DNA of 64,000 bases, taken from NCBI RefSeq assembly GCF_014596725.1, contig NZ_JACVEG010000001.1, forward strand, positions 496,001 through 560,000. The letters are read 5' to 3'. Origin of the DNA: Vibrio sp. Y2-5. Lineage in GTDB: Bacteria; Pseudomonadota; Gammaproteobacteria; Enterobacterales; Vibrionaceae. A program made the position numbers and the translations under genes. The notes beneath the pieces are model-generated. The model saw only the letters and a program-made list of their open reading frames with translations, ran no database searches and was not told the DNA's origin. Below, one piece after another: positions 36,769 to 45,691 of this stretch. The first letter of the stretch is position 1, and each line of letters begins with the position of its first letter.

Positions 36769-38775
36769 ATGTCCAGAACCATGCACATTTGTAGTTGGTT
36801 GTTGGTGCTTTTGTGTTCTTCTCAAGCATTTGCCGCTAATACCGATGACTCACATAAAGTCTATTTCGTCGCTACAGAAGCCGACGATGTAGTATCACGC
36901 GTTATATTTGATGATGTTGCATATCGCTTTAATATTGATATCGAATATGTCAATTACTCTAGTTTTGACGCCATTTTAAAATCCGTTGAAGCCGGGATCA
37001 GTGATTTTGCAGCGAATGTGACTTATACCCCTGAGCGTGCCGAGCGTTTCGATTTTTCTCGCCCGACCAATATTGAATATACCTACCTGTTTAGCAAAGC
37101 GAATCTTCATTTGGAGGACATGCATAGAGTTGGTGTACCTGCGGGCACTATTTATGGAGACTTAATTCTTCAAAACTATCCTAAGATTGAGTTGGTCGAT
37201 TATTACGGTTCAGTAGAAGCAAAATCGCTGCTGGAAAACAACAGAGTTGATGGGGTGGTAGATGCGATAAACCAGCTAAAGCCGATGCTATTAGCGGGAT
37301 TTGATGCCCAGCTTCTTAACGACAGAATCTCTATTCAACCCGTATCTATCGTGACGCCAAAAGGTGAAAACAAAGATCTACTGCTCGAAATCGAGCGCTA
37401 CGTTCATTCCGCACGAGTGCAGAAGTTGCTACGTGAGTCTATACAAAAATATCAGTTTGATATTCGCAAGCATGCATTACGCCAAGCTGTGATAGACAGT
37501 GGTTTGAACATGCAGCGACCGCTAAAAGTGAAGTTGGAAAATGTGAGCCCTTATGCCACTTATCATACTGATGGTGGGGTAAGTGGCATCAGCGCAGATG
37601 TTGTTTTTCGCGCCTGTGACATTTTGCTGTTGAAGTGTGAGTTAGCCAGTAAAGCAAATGAAACATGGGAGAGCATGTACAATGATATTCGTCAGCAACA
37701 CATTGACATCCTTGCTCCATTGACTATCACAGAGCAGCGTAAGAGCTTAGTTAATTTCAGCGAAAGCTATTACCATCCTGAAGCCGTGATGATCAAAAGA
37801 GAAGGTTACAAGGACTTTGTTTACAGCAATGTGTCTGAGCTAATCGCAGAGCGAATTGGCGTAATCAAAGACGATTTCTTTGAAGACCTGTTGCATCGCA
37901 TGCTCCCATACAAAGAACTGTATACCTTCCTCACTCAAGAGGAACAGATTGAAGGGTTGTTGACAGGCAAGGTTGACTACATTGTTATGAGCCGAGGCAA
38001 TTTCAATCTCTTTTTACGTGAATCCGATCAGTTGTTACCTTTTGTTGAAGATTCAATGATCGGTGGTTTCTATAAGTTTGATGTTGCTATCGGTTTTACC
38101 AAAACACCTTTGGGCGAATCGTTGGCATCACTATTTAGTCGCGCGATTAAAATGATGGATACGCAGAAAATCATAAAAACGTATGATTACCAGCCCGACT
38201 GGCGAGCTACGTTAGTGGTTGAAAAGCGTTTTACGCGTCATAGCCAATGGCTATTTGCGACAGCCTTTGCTTTATTAGTTATTGTCGTTTTCTATCTACA
38301 CAAGCAATCAAATACCGATAACTTAACCAAATTGCGAAACAGACGGGCTCTGTATCGTCGATACAGCAGAGGGTTAGCAGGTAGAATCTCCGTTGTTTAT
38401 CTCGACTTGAATCATTTCAAACAAATCAACGACAGTTATGGACACGAAATTGGAGACAAGGTGCTTAAACAACTTGCACATAGAATCCAACAAATCTGGC
38501 AAGGGCACGCATATCGTATTGGTGGTGATGAGTTCATTTTGGTTGGTAATATAAAACGAGAACAGTTGGAAGATATTCAAGCTTATCTGAAACGTTTTTT
38601 GTTTGTTGATGTTGAACGTGATGTGAGTTTTGACGTGACGGTTGCGGTGGGCATCTCAACAGGGCGTGATAGCTACATGTCTCTACAAGAGGTGTTACAC
38701 CAAACTGATCAAGCTATGTATGAAACAAAACATCAAAGAAATGTAGTTACACCGATTCGAATGAGGCATCGATAA
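36769..38775 (+). CDS. Diguanylate cyclase with two periplasmic substrate-binding domains
   Basis: A 668-aa membrane receptor. A signal peptide (about 1-22, ending AFA) leads into two tandem SBP_bac_3-type domains (about 25-235 and 245-480), one TM helix (about 491-510, WLFATAFALLVIVVFYL) and a C-terminal GGDEF domain. The catalytic motif GGDEF at 585-589 is intact; no RxxD inhibitory site precedes it. It should make cyclic-di-GMP in response to a bound solute such as an amino acid. The start is uncertain: ATG 36769 lacks a clear ribosome binding site and ATG 36781 also leaves a full signal peptide. The upstream gap contains a 10-bp palindrome. Confidence 0.9.
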   Translation: MSRTMHICSWLLVLLCSSQAFAANTDDSHKVYFVATEADDVVSRVIFDDVAYRFNIDIEYVNYSSFDAILKSVEAGISDFAANVTYTPERAERFDFSRPTNIEYTYLFSKANLHLEDMHRVGVPAGTIYGDLILQNYPKIELVDYYGSVEAKSLLENNRVDGVVDAINQLKPMLLAGFDAQLLNDRISIQPVSIVTPKGENKDLLLEIERYVHSARVQKLLRESIQKYQFDIRKHALRQAVIDSGLNMQRPLKVKLENVSPYATYHTDGGVSGISADVVFRACDILLLKCELASKANETWESMYNDIRQQHIDILAPLTITEQRKSLVNFSESYYHPEAVMIKREGYKDFVYSNVSELIAERIGVIKDDFFEDLLHRMLPYKELYTFLTQEEQIEGLLTGKVDYIVMSRGNFNLFLRESDQLLPFVEDSMIGGFYKFDVAIGFTKTPLGESLASLFSRAIKMMDTQKIIKTYDYQPDWRATLVVEKRFTRHSQWLFATAFALLVIVVFYLHKQSNTDNLTKLRNRRALYRRYSRGLAGRISVVYLDLNHFKQINDSYGHEIGDKVLKQLAHRIQQIWQGHAYRIGGDEFILVGNIKREQLEDIQAYLKRFLFVDVERDVSFDVTVAVGISTGRDSYMSLQEVLHQTDQAMYETKHQRNVVTPIRMRHR

Positions 38776-38850
38776 ACGAATCAGATTCCTTCGATTTGTT
38801 TAAATGGTGTCCAATTGGTTCACAATCAAAGACATTACTTGGATTTAGGC

Positions 38851-38879
38851 TTGCAATGATGAAGTCGATGCTTGATAAT
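38851..38879 (+). promoter_or_regulatory. Promoter of ffs
   Basis: TTGCAA (-35, 38851-38856), 17-base spacer, GATAAT (-10, 38874-38879). Transcription would begin near 38886, leaving a leader of about 30 bases ahead of mature 4.5S RNA, as in E. coli where RNase P trims the leader. Confidence 0.7.
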
Positions 38880-38916
38880 CCTTCCCACTCTTTGGCACGA
38901 ACCAAAGATGCTCTAT

Positions 38917-39024
38917 GGGGGCCCTGGTCCTCCCGCAACACTAGTTCGTAAACCTGGTCAGGTCCGGAAGGAAGCAGCCACAGCGAATGACGTGTGTGCC
39001 GGGATGTGGCTGGGGCTTCCACCC
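38917..39024 (+). ncRNA. ffs: 4.5S RNA of the signal recognition particle
   Basis: The small bacterial SRP RNA that binds Ffh and targets membrane proteins to FtsY/SecYEG. The invariant apical part GTCAGGTCCGGAAGGAAGCA with the GGAA tetraloop is present (38958 onward), followed by GTGTGCCGGGAT typical of gammaproteobacterial ffs. The 5' GGGGG pairs with 3' CUUCC, closing the hairpin at about 108 nt (E. coli 114 nt). A T-rich stretch at 39042-39050 could end transcription. Ends are estimated within a few bases. Confidence 0.97.
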
Positions 39025-39091
39025 ATCTAAAACCCGCTAATTTCTTTTTTATCCTCTATCTAACGTAATAGACCGAATAGAAGTTTATCTC

Positions 39092-39670
39092 TCATTTACT
39101 TTCAATTTTCGGATTCAAGCGTTCTTGAAGGACTCTCAATATCTCAAGGCAATGGGCTATCACAGTATGGTTGTCACCACTCATATATGCGGTGGTAATA
39201 GCACCTTCTTTTAGCACACATATTGATTCAAATAATATCGGGTCTTTACTGCGAAGATGCCTTTGAATTACTTGGCGTACTTGCAGTTTGTGCTGGTTAC
39301 AGAAACGAGAAATTTCACAACTAGTATCGCTAAACTCTGCGGATGTATTTATAAAAAAACACCCTCTGAAATCTCCTAACGCAGGTTCTTGATTATCAAA
39401 CCAACTGGCTAACGACTTGAATAAGTTTTCGATGACACTGGCATCAGAGTCTGAATCGGAAAGCTTGCTTTCTAGCCAGTCAATAAAACGTTCATTACGT
39501 TGGTGTAAAGCCGCTAATATCAGCGCCTCTTTACTATCAAAATCCTTATACAAAGTTCTTTTCGCCACACCGGCGGATTTTAGAATTTCATTGATCCCTA
39601 TGCTGTTGATTCCGTTCTGATAAAAAAGCTCTAACGCTGTATCGATTAATATCTGACGTTTTTTACTCAT
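39092..39670 (-). CDS. TetR/AcrR-family repressor divergent from HPP gene
   Basis: A 192-aa TetR-type regulator. HTH: KRQILIDTALELFYQNGINSIGINEILKSAGVAKRTLYKDFDSKEALILAAL. The C-terminal domain has FRGCFFINTSAEF, common in the NemR-like subgroup, with a cysteine that could sense electrophiles. ATG 39670 has AAGGAG at seven bases, so I reject the GTG at 39676. Two palindromic operators lie in the divergent promoter, indicating repression of itself and the HPP gene. Confidence 0.9.
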   Translation of the reverse strand: MSKKRQILIDTALELFYQNGINSIGINEILKSAGVAKRTLYKDFDSKEALILAALHQRNERFIDWLESKLSDSDSDASVIENLFKSLASWFDNQEPALGDFRGCFFINTSAEFSDTSCEISRFCNQHKLQVRQVIQRHLRSKDPILFESICVLKEGAITTAYMSGDNHTVIAHCLEILRVLQERLNPKIESK

Positions 39671-39693
39671 ATGCACTCTCCTTAAAAACTATG

Positions 39694-39721
39694 TTGACAC
39701 AAGTAGACCATTCTGTCTATT
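39694..39721 (+). promoter_or_regulatory. Promoter of the HPP gene
   Basis: TTGACA (39694-39699), 16-base spacer, TCTATT (39716-39721). The first TetR operator covers the spacer and the -10. Confidence 0.6.
39703..39720. promoter_or_regulatory. TetR-type operator 1
   Basis: GTAGACCATTCTGTCTAT: inverted halves GTAGAC / GTCTAT around six bases. It is nearly the reverse complement of operator 2, which supports both as sites of the divergent TetR regulator. Confidence 0.75.
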
Positions 39722-39729
39722 TTATAAAT

Positions 39730-39747
39730 GTAGACAAGATGGTCTAC
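39730..39747. promoter_or_regulatory. TetR-type operator 2
   Basis: GTAGACAAGATGGTCTAC: perfect 6-bp arms around six bases, 27 bp from operator 1 (centre to centre), just before the HPP ribosome binding site. Confidence 0.8.
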
Positions 39748-39767
39748 CAAAAGGAGAGCAATTACGT

Positions 39768-40232
39768 ATGAACAGTATTATTTTGTCAATTATTGCGGGG
39801 GTTGGAGCGAGTATCGCTATCGGCACTTTGTCTTATTTTGACCATACCTTTTACGACATCGCATTATTGATGGCACCATTTGGTGCTACCACGGTGCTGG
39901 TGTTTGGTGTTCCAGACAGTCCATTGGCTCAGCCAAAAAATGTGATTTTAGGGCATTTGTTAACAGCTTTTGTTGGGGTGTTTTTTGTACAGTATGTTGG
40001 CGTATCGCCTATATATTTGGCCTTGGCCACAGGAATTGCGGTTAGTCTGATGTTGGTGACGAAAACCACGCATCCACCAGCTGGCGCGAATCCATTGTTA
40101 ATTATGTTATCAGGACAAAGTTGGGGATTTTTGATTACCCCAGTTCTCATTGGGGCTATCGTCATTGTATTGGTTGGCAAAAGTGTTGGGATTGTAAGGC
40201 AGAGATGGATTTTAAATAACTCCCAGTTTTGA
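39768..40232 (+). CDS. HPP-family membrane protein
   Basis: A 154-aa integral membrane protein of the HPP family, about four helices, with the signature TKTTHPPAGANPLLIML. Some HPP proteins in cyanobacteria and plants have been linked to nitrite transport; the substrate here is unknown. AAGGAG precedes the ATG. Controlled, by inference, by the divergent TetR repressor. Confidence 0.9.
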   Translation: MNSIILSIIAGVGASIAIGTLSYFDHTFYDIALLMAPFGATTVLVFGVPDSPLAQPKNVILGHLLTAFVGVFFVQYVGVSPIYLALATGIAVSLMLVTKTTHPPAGANPLLIMLSGQSWGFLITPVLIGAIVIVLVGKSVGIVRQRWILNNSQF

Positions 40233-40451
40233 TAGCCAATAGTGCAAGGGTAACCAAATCTGAAGTTTAGGTGAGATCGTGTTCTGCTTTTGAATGGACT
40301 CACCTTTGTTCCATTCTGCTCATTCCTACACAAAAAGATAAAGAAAACATGAGAGCTGATGGCAGCATTTGTCGCTGCTGTATTACTATTTATAAATCAA
40401 TCAGTTAATGCTGAACGTGATTCATCAAACATTAATAGGTTAAAAAATAAC

Positions 40452-40466
40452 CAGTTCAATGAACTG
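40452..40466. promoter_or_regulatory. 15-bp inverted repeat upstream of DUF4432 gene
   Basis: CAGTTCA-A-TGAACTG, perfect 7-bp arms. Regulator unknown. Confidence 0.4.
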
Positions 40467-40522
40467 AATCACATCTATTTGTTCAGCACTTTGATCCTCA
40501 ATCTTTTGTCTGCAATTTTGAT

Positions 40523-40540
40523 AGCTGAAACGATTCAGCT
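40523..40540. promoter_or_regulatory. Cra (FruR)/LacI-type operator
   Basis: AGCTGAAACGATTCAGCT: perfect 7-bp arms around ACGA with the central CG typical of LacI-family sites. GCTGAAACGATTCA fits the E. coli Cra consensus RSTGAAWCSNTHHW at every position. It ends 34 bases before the DUF4432 start. Confidence 0.6.
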
Positions 40541-40574
40541 TAAATGTCAGAAAAATTATTTAGAGGATCAAACT

Positions 40575-41798
40575 ATGAAAATCAAACCGCTTATTGCAGC
40601 TCTTACTTTGGTTGCACCGCTTTATGCCACTGCAGCAGAATTTACCCTAACCGATACTGCAACGAATACTTATGTTGAGAATTGGGAAATTACGAACCAA
40701 AAACTTGGTTTTGGAACTATCCCTTTTAGCATAGAAAAAGTGCGCTTACACGGTGGTAAGCAAGAAGGCGTTGACGTTATTGTTATAAAGAATGGTGAGC
40801 TAGAAGTGACCTTAGTACCAACCAGAGGCATGGGTATTTTTGATGTTAAGAAAAACGGAAAGCGAGTGTTAGGTTGGGATTCACCAGTAAAAGAAATTGT
40901 TAATCCGGTCTACATTGATTTAGAAAGTCGTAACGGGTTAGGTTGGTTGGATGGCTTCAACGAAATGATGGTGCGATGTGGTTATGAGTGGACGGGCCAT
41001 CCCGGGGTAGATGAAAACGGTCAACTGCTCAGCTTGCATGGACGGGCTCAAAATACCCCTAGTTCAACAATTAAAGTTATTATTGGCGATGAGGCTCCAC
41101 ATACTATTACTGTCGAAGGTGAAATTTCGGAAAGGACATTTAAAAAAGCCGAATTGGTTACGAAAACGTCGTTTTCTATCACTCCGGGAGAGAACAGTTT
41201 CTCGCTCAATGATACTTTGACCAACAAATCTGATTATGACGATGAATACCAAATTATTTATCACTCTAACTTTGGCAACCCAATTTTGGAAAAAGGTGCA
41301 AAAGTGTATGCCGCTGCCAGTGAAATTTCACCATTCAATAGCTATGCCGACAAAGGTTTAAAAGATTGGCAAACTTACTTAGGTCCAACTAAGGGTTATG
41401 ATGAGATGGTTTACAATCTAAAACCTGTCGCAGATAAGAGTGGAAACACATTAGCTGTTTTACATAACAAGGCGGGCAACCTTGGTGTATCAATGCAATA
41501 CAATACCAGCCAATTGCCAGTTCTGACGATTTGGAAAAACACAGATACGTTGCAACAAGGTTATGTTACGGGAATTGAACCTGGTACCAGTTACGCCTAT
41601 AACACCAAGTTCCAGCGTCCTCTGGGCCTAGTCCCAACGATTCATGCAGGAGAAAGCAAACATTTTGATCTTACGTATACTGTATTGTCTTCTTCAGCAG
41701 AAGTGGATAGTGCGGTTGAAGGAGTGAATAAACTTCTTGATGGTAAAGCAGTGAAGCAAGTGCATGAGCCAATTGTCGATCTAACTAAAGTTCAGTAA
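40575..41798 (+). CDS. Periplasmic DUF4432 / aldose-1-epimerase-like protein
   Basis: A 407-aa protein with a signal peptide (MKIKPLIAALTLVAPLYATAA) and a galactose-mutarotase-like domain of the DUF4432 family (VTLVPTRGMGIFDVKKNGKRVLGWDSP, RNGLGWLDGFNEMMVRCGYEWTGHP, LLSLHGRAQN, GYVTGIEPGTSYAYNTKFQR). It probably binds or epimerises a sugar in the periplasm. ATG 40575 has AGAGGA at eight bases and gives a clean signal peptide; the longer frame from 40359 does not. A well-formed operator of the Cra/LacI type lies just upstream, pointing to sugar-linked control. Confidence 0.85.
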   Translation: MKIKPLIAALTLVAPLYATAAEFTLTDTATNTYVENWEITNQKLGFGTIPFSIEKVRLHGGKQEGVDVIVIKNGELEVTLVPTRGMGIFDVKKNGKRVLGWDSPVKEIVNPVYIDLESRNGLGWLDGFNEMMVRCGYEWTGHPGVDENGQLLSLHGRAQNTPSSTIKVIIGDEAPHTITVEGEISERTFKKAELVTKTSFSITPGENSFSLNDTLTNKSDYDDEYQIIYHSNFGNPILEKGAKVYAAASEISPFNSYADKGLKDWQTYLGPTKGYDEMVYNLKPVADKSGNTLAVLHNKAGNLGVSMQYNTSQLPVLTIWKNTDTLQQGYVTGIEPGTSYAYNTKFQRPLGLVPTIHAGESKHFDLTYTVLSSSAEVDSAVEGVNKLLDGKAVKQVHEPIVDLTKVQ

Positions 41799-41808
41799 GC
41801 CATCATTG

Positions 41809-41838
41809 CAGAGGGGAGTTTATCCCCTCTGTTATTTT
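41809..41838 (+). terminator. Rho-independent terminator of DUF4432 gene
   Basis: CAGAGGGGA-GTTTA-TCCCCTCTG followed by TTATTTT. Confidence 0.88.
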
Positions 41839-42077
41839 GTCAAATTGGAGACTCACGACTACCTTTATGAACGTTGCCAATTCGAACCTAATCTGATGGT
41901 TCCATTTTTTCTTCAGTATCTGCTTTCACATCCTCAAAGACGGCCTCTTGGCAATGTTTGACTAGGCTTCTTTTTGCCGTATTTACAATCAACCTGTGAG
42001 TGGTTTAAACATTAAAATCCCATGTTGTTATATCAATAGATTGAAATAAATCTTGCAAAATGTTTGAGTAATCAAGT

Positions 42078-42090
42078 ATTGTGCAACAAT
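42078..42090. promoter_or_regulatory. ATTGT-GCA-ACAAT inverted repeat, candidate MarR operator
   Basis: Perfect 5-bp arms around three bases, 22 bases before the marR-like start codon, of the size bound by MarR dimers. Autoregulation is an inference. Confidence 0.4.
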
Positions 42091-42112
42091 TAAATCAACA
42101 AGAGGATCAAAC

Positions 42113-42526
42113 GTGGATAACATTTCAATTATCACACAACAGGCATTTATAGGTTCACTGTTAAGTAAAAAATTGGACTTATCCCTTAGTGTTCATGGGG
42201 TTAGCTTCACGGAATTTACAATCATGTATCATTTGCATTCAGCTTTTGAAAGCAAACTGAGTCGTGTGCATTTGGCTGAAAAAATAGGACTGACAGCTTC
42301 TGGTGTAACAAGAGTATTGCTACCCATGGAGAAAAATCATTTAGTTTTCAAGGAGAGTAATCCCAGAGATGCGCGCCAAAGTTTAGTGGTTTTGACGGAT
42401 GTTGGTCATGAAGTGCTAACAGATGCCCTAGTTACTGTTAAACATACCGCTGACTCCATATTTTCTTTATTGGATCAAGAAGAGCTGTCTACGCTGCAAG
42501 CCATCATCAATAAGCTGAAGCTCTAG
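42113..42526 (+). CDS. MarR-family transcriptional regulator (GTG start)
   Basis: A 137-aa MarR protein with the winged HTH LSRVHLAEKIGLTASGVTRVLLPMEKNHLV and wing ESNPRDARQSLVVLTDVGHEVL. GTG 42113 is preceded by AGAGG at suitable spacing. Downstream in the same direction, 59 bases on, is an alpha/beta hydrolase that it may control. The ligand is unknown. Confidence 0.9.
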   Translation: MDNISIITQQAFIGSLLSKKLDLSLSVHGVSFTEFTIMYHLHSAFESKLSRVHLAEKIGLTASGVTRVLLPMEKNHLVFKESNPRDARQSLVVLTDVGHEVLTDALVTVKHTADSIFSLLDQEELSTLQAIINKLKL

Positions 42527-42585
42527 TGTTTCAGCTTAGTTTGAAAGATTTAAATAACAGCAGGTTATTTAAATAGGAGCATGTG

Positions 42586-43413
42586 ATGAAAAAGATTAAT
42601 CACAGACAAAAACTCATTGAGAAAATAGGACATTCTGTCGTTCAGAAGGCGTTGATCTGTGATTCGATAAGGACAACCTATTTAACTATTGGAGACGGTT
42701 TTCCCGTTGTATTACTGCATGGAGCAGGTGCCGGAGCGGTCACTTGGTATCCGTCAATGGATGCCATTGCTAAAAATTTTCGTATTCTAGTGCCAGACAT
42801 TGTGGGGTATGGAGAGTCGGATAAGCCAGACGCACTTTATGACCGAGCTTATTTTTCGGGTTGGTTGAAAGCATTTTTATCGGAGTTAGGAGAGGAAAAA
42901 GTACACCTTGTCGGATTAAGTCAAGGAGGTGCTATTGCTATTCAGTTTGCATTAGACAATCCAGATATGGTGGATAAGTTAGTACTTGTTAACTCGGGAG
43001 GATTGGGCGCACGGCCTTCGTTTTGGCCAATGATAGGAATGATTTGGATGAACAGTTTTCCGTCTTTGCTTGCAAGTCGTTTTAATTCTCAATATTTATT
43101 AACTCGTCCAGAGAATAGAGAACCGAGTCATATTCACTATTCTATTGAAGTACTGAAAAAGCCCGGTGGTAAAAAGGCTTTTGCTCAAGGCAAAGGGGCA
43201 GCTGTATCAGCAATAGATATGAATTTACTTGCTCAAATAACTCATCAAACCCTCGTTATAGTGGGGGAAAATGATAGATTGTTTTCTAGCGAATATGGAG
43301 AAAGGGCTAGCCAGATAATACCGAATGCGGAGCTTATTCGGATACAAGACGCTGGGCATTTGCCTTTAATGGATCAGCAGAGGTTTTTAATCAAGCCTTA
43401 TGTGCATTTTTAG
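42586..43413 (+). CDS. Alpha/beta hydrolase with frameshifted C terminus
   Basis: A 275-aa alpha/beta hydrolase resembling the MhpC/BphD group. Oxyanion motif LLHGAGAGAVTWYP (43-56), nucleophile Ser112 in GLSQGG, acid Asp230 in VGENDRLFS, base His258 in AGHLPLMDQ; the triad is intact. ATG 42586 has AGGAG at six bases. The last ten residues as read (RFLIKPYVHF) are unlike the family, but a one-base shift at about 43376-43380 would give PEVFNQALCAFLER, ending at 43421. A single C appears to be missing in GATCAGC-AGAG. The protein may still fold; substrate unknown. Confidence 0.85.
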   Translation: MKKINHRQKLIEKIGHSVVQKALICDSIRTTYLTIGDGFPVVLLHGAGAGAVTWYPSMDAIAKNFRILVPDIVGYGESDKPDALYDRAYFSGWLKAFLSELGEEKVHLVGLSQGGAIAIQFALDNPDMVDKLVLVNSGGLGARPSFWPMIGMIWMNSFPSLLASRFNSQYLLTRPENREPSHIHYSIEVLKKPGGKKAFAQGKGAAVSAIDMNLLAQITHQTLVIVGENDRLFSSEYGERASQIIPNAELIRIQDAGHLPLMDQQRFLIKPYVHF

Positions 43414-43526
43414 AACGTTAGTCTATGAATGCTGAGGATGTTGATTCTTCTCATTCAAAAGGACTAGATGACCAATGTCAGGCCATACAGTTTTTCTAAA
43501 GTACACTTTTCTAGGTATTGAAAACA

Positions 43527-43556
43527 CTCCTCTTCCCAAGAACTTAGAAAGAGGAG
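43527..43556 (-). terminator. Terminator of the MCP gene
   Basis: CTCCTCTT / AAGAGGAG 8-bp stem, 14-base loop; the minus strand continues TGTTTTC. Confidence 0.7.
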
Positions 43557-43567
43557 CGAGTATTTAA

Positions 43568-45448
43568 CTAGACTTTGAAGTATTCCAGTTCGTTTGTTTG
43601 AGCTTCAGCTAGCTGAGCAAGTTCGGTAGAAGCTTGCAGAGTTTGATGAATAGCGGAAACATTTCGGTTCACTAAATCAAATGTATGGGTAATGGACTGA
43701 GAAATTTCCTCAGTTACGGCAAACTGCTGCTGGGATGCTGTGGCCACCAAAGTGTTGATATCAGAAATCGACTGCGAAGCTGATGCTATTTCTTCAAATG
43801 CTGCTTTGATTTGATCTGCCAGAGCGACAGAATCTTCTATTAAATCAACATTTTCCATCATGTTTTTGTTGGCTTTATCTGACTGGCCGCGCAATCTTTC
43901 TATGATTTTTTGAATGCTGACCGTTGATTCTTGAGTGCGTGTTGCAAGAACCCTGACTTCATCTGCAACAACTGAGAAACCACGGCCTTGTTCACCAGCA
44001 CGTGCAGCTTCAATTGCCGCATTGAGGGCGAGCAAGTTAGTCTGTTCAGAAATATTATTGATAACTTCGGTAACACTACCGATTTCCAACACCAACTGAC
44101 TGAGTTCACTAACAATGCTTGCTGTGTTGGTCACCGATTGGCTGATCTTATCGGTCAAGACGATGTTTTGTTCGAGCGTTTGTTTACCGTTTATTACGCT
44201 GTCTTGGGTTTTTCTCGCTTCATCTTCTGCCATGACGGCTTTGTTGCTCACTTCTTGAGACGTAGAAGACAGCTCGTTGATCGCAGTAGAAACTTGTTCC
44301 ATTTGTTGTAATTCATCTTGAGCGTTCTTTTGCGTTTCATTCATCACAACGTTCAGTTCTTGCGCTGAAGAGGATACATTTTCTGAAATGCTAAGCGAGT
44401 TTTTGATCAATGAAGAAAGCTGAGCTGAAAGGTTCACAAGAGAAAGGTATATACCCGTTTCTTTACCTGTTTGAGTAAAGTTGTGAGATAGATTACCTGT
44501 CGCCATTTCTTTCATCAGTGCTGCAATTTCATCCGGTGCACCACCTACAGGTCTTAGAACTAACTTATTGATGATAAACATTAATACTGCGCTAGCCAAA
44601 ATAATAGAGATTAAACCCGTAATAGCTGCGTAAATAAGTTGGTCGTTCGCGCCTTGTTCGATTTCACTGTTAGGTGTGAAGGTAACAAAGTTCCAGCCAC
44701 TGATTTCTAGATGGGTCCAAAAAGCGGTAAAATCAGTATCCTTTCCTCTCACAACAGCTGTGTAGCTTAGCTCAGGATTTGAATCATTAAACTCTTTATA
44801 TCTTGGTCGCTCATCAAAGATATTTTTGCCAATAAGCTCAGGATAAGGTGAATGTAAAATTGATCCGTCATGAGCATAGAGGAACATGTCTTTTTTATCT
44901 GCAAAGGTGCCTAATACCGCGCTTGCTTTGACATTAGCTGTAATTGCTGTGTCATTATTTAGCTTGTAAATAACCGCAATAACTAGGTGTCCTGTGGCCG
45001 CAGATTTAAATGGTTCAGAGACGTAAAACTCTTTGCCTTGATTAAACACAGCATTGTAGTAAGAGCGGTTCATCTCTTTAGCATTGAAAGGTAATTTTTC
45101 ACCTTCAGAGCTGAACAAACTACCATCACTGGTCAAAATCGCAACGGATTCACTGACATCTTGTTGAACTCGCTGCAAGGTTCTTAGTTGTCGGATTACA
45201 TGAGAGGCTAAAGTGCCGCCTTCAGTATCACCTTCAAATGTACTCAGTGCGGCAAGCTCACTGCGATAACTTTCGAACTTGGCGTTTAGAGTGGCTTCAA
45301 TAGTTGCGTTGTGTTCTCGCAACAAATCTTTATGCTGGTGAATGCTTTCATTTCTAAAAGCTCGGTAATCTAACGCTGCTATTAGTATTACAATAGCGGC
45401 AATGAGCAGACTCAGTGCGCCGATGGTCTGTAGTTTGAATCTATTCAT
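43568..45448 (-). CDS. Methyl-accepting chemotaxis protein with dCache-type sensor
   Basis: A 626-aa transmembrane chemoreceptor. TM1 (about 7-27, [21 protein letters not shown]), a periplasmic dCache domain (about 30-270; [25 protein letters not shown]), TM2 (about 275-297), a HAMP-like linker and the signalling domain with the conserved hairpin [34 protein letters not shown]. The frame opens at 45490, but ATG 45448 has GAGGGG just upstream and a normal positively charged N terminus. Ligand unknown. It should work with CheA/CheW and possibly CheV. Confidence 0.95.
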   Translation of the reverse strand: MNRFKLQTIGALSLLIAAIVILIAALDYRAFRNESIHQHKDLLREHNATIEATLNAKFESYRSELAALSTFEGDTEGGTLASHVIRQLRTLQRVQQDVSESVAILTSDGSLFSSEGEKLPFNAKEMNRSYYNAVFNQGKEFYVSEPFKSAATGHLVIAVIYKLNNDTAITANVKASAVLGTFADKKDMFLYAHDGSILHSPYPELIGKNIFDERPRYKEFNDSNPELSYTAVVRGKDTDFTAFWTHLEISGWNFVTFTPNSEIEQGANDQLIYAAITGLISIILASAVLMFIINKLVLRPVGGAPDEIAALMKEMATGNLSHNFTQTGKETGIYLSLVNLSAQLSSLIKNSLSISENVSSSAQELNVVMNETQKNAQDELQQMEQVSTAINELSSTSQEVSNKAVMAEDEARKTQDSVINGKQTLEQNIVLTDKISQSVTNTASIVSELSQLVLEIGSVTEVINNISEQTNLLALNAAIEAARAGEQGRGFSVVADEVRVLATRTQESTVSIQKIIERLRGQSDKANKNMMENVDLIEDSVALADQIKAAFEEIASASQSISDINTLVATASQQQFAVTEEISQSITHTFDLVNRNVSAIHQTLQASTELAQLAEAQTNELEYFKV

Positions 45449-45691
45449 GATCCCCTCATATGGCAATTCGCAATCTTTAAATATATACACTATGAATGAA
45501 TAATCTATTTGTGCCGACTATATATTTTTTATCCCTAATTCGGTAGGCAAAGTTTATAGAGTTTTCCTAAAACATATTTTGGGTCAATTTCAGTCCCCAA
45601 CTCTATATGAAATAAGGGTCTTATTGTGTGTATATTGAGTTTAGTTGGTAATCATGATGATGAGAAATTCATATGAGTGAATAAGATTCGG

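Larger units (their letters stand above)
40233..40574. other. 342-bp region before the DUF4432 gene, with two palindromes
   Basis: After the HPP gene lies AGGTGAG / CTCACCT (40269-40305), a possible weak terminator. Closer to the DUF4432 gene are the inverted repeat CAGTTCA-A-TGAACTG (40452-40466) and the Cra/LacI-type operator (40523-40540). The frame of the DUF4432 gene is open back to ATG 40359, but this part does not look coding. Confidence 0.55.
41799..42112. other. 314-bp region between DUF4432 and marR-like genes
   Basis: Holds the DUF4432 terminator, then about 200 bases with no gene that I can support, and the ATTGT-GCA-ACAAT repeat just ahead of the marR-like start. Confidence 0.5.

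Noticed and set aside
38747..39022. 91-aa minus-strand ORF over the 4.5S RNA
   Set aside because: It lies antisense to ffs and the end of the GGDEF gene; the RNA explains the conserved sequence.
40359..40574. 72-codon N-terminal extension of the DUF4432 gene, itself beginning with a signal-like MAAFVAAVLLF segment
   Set aside because: ATG 40575 has a good ribosome binding site and a full signal peptide; the extension covers two palindromic operators and reads as non-coding.
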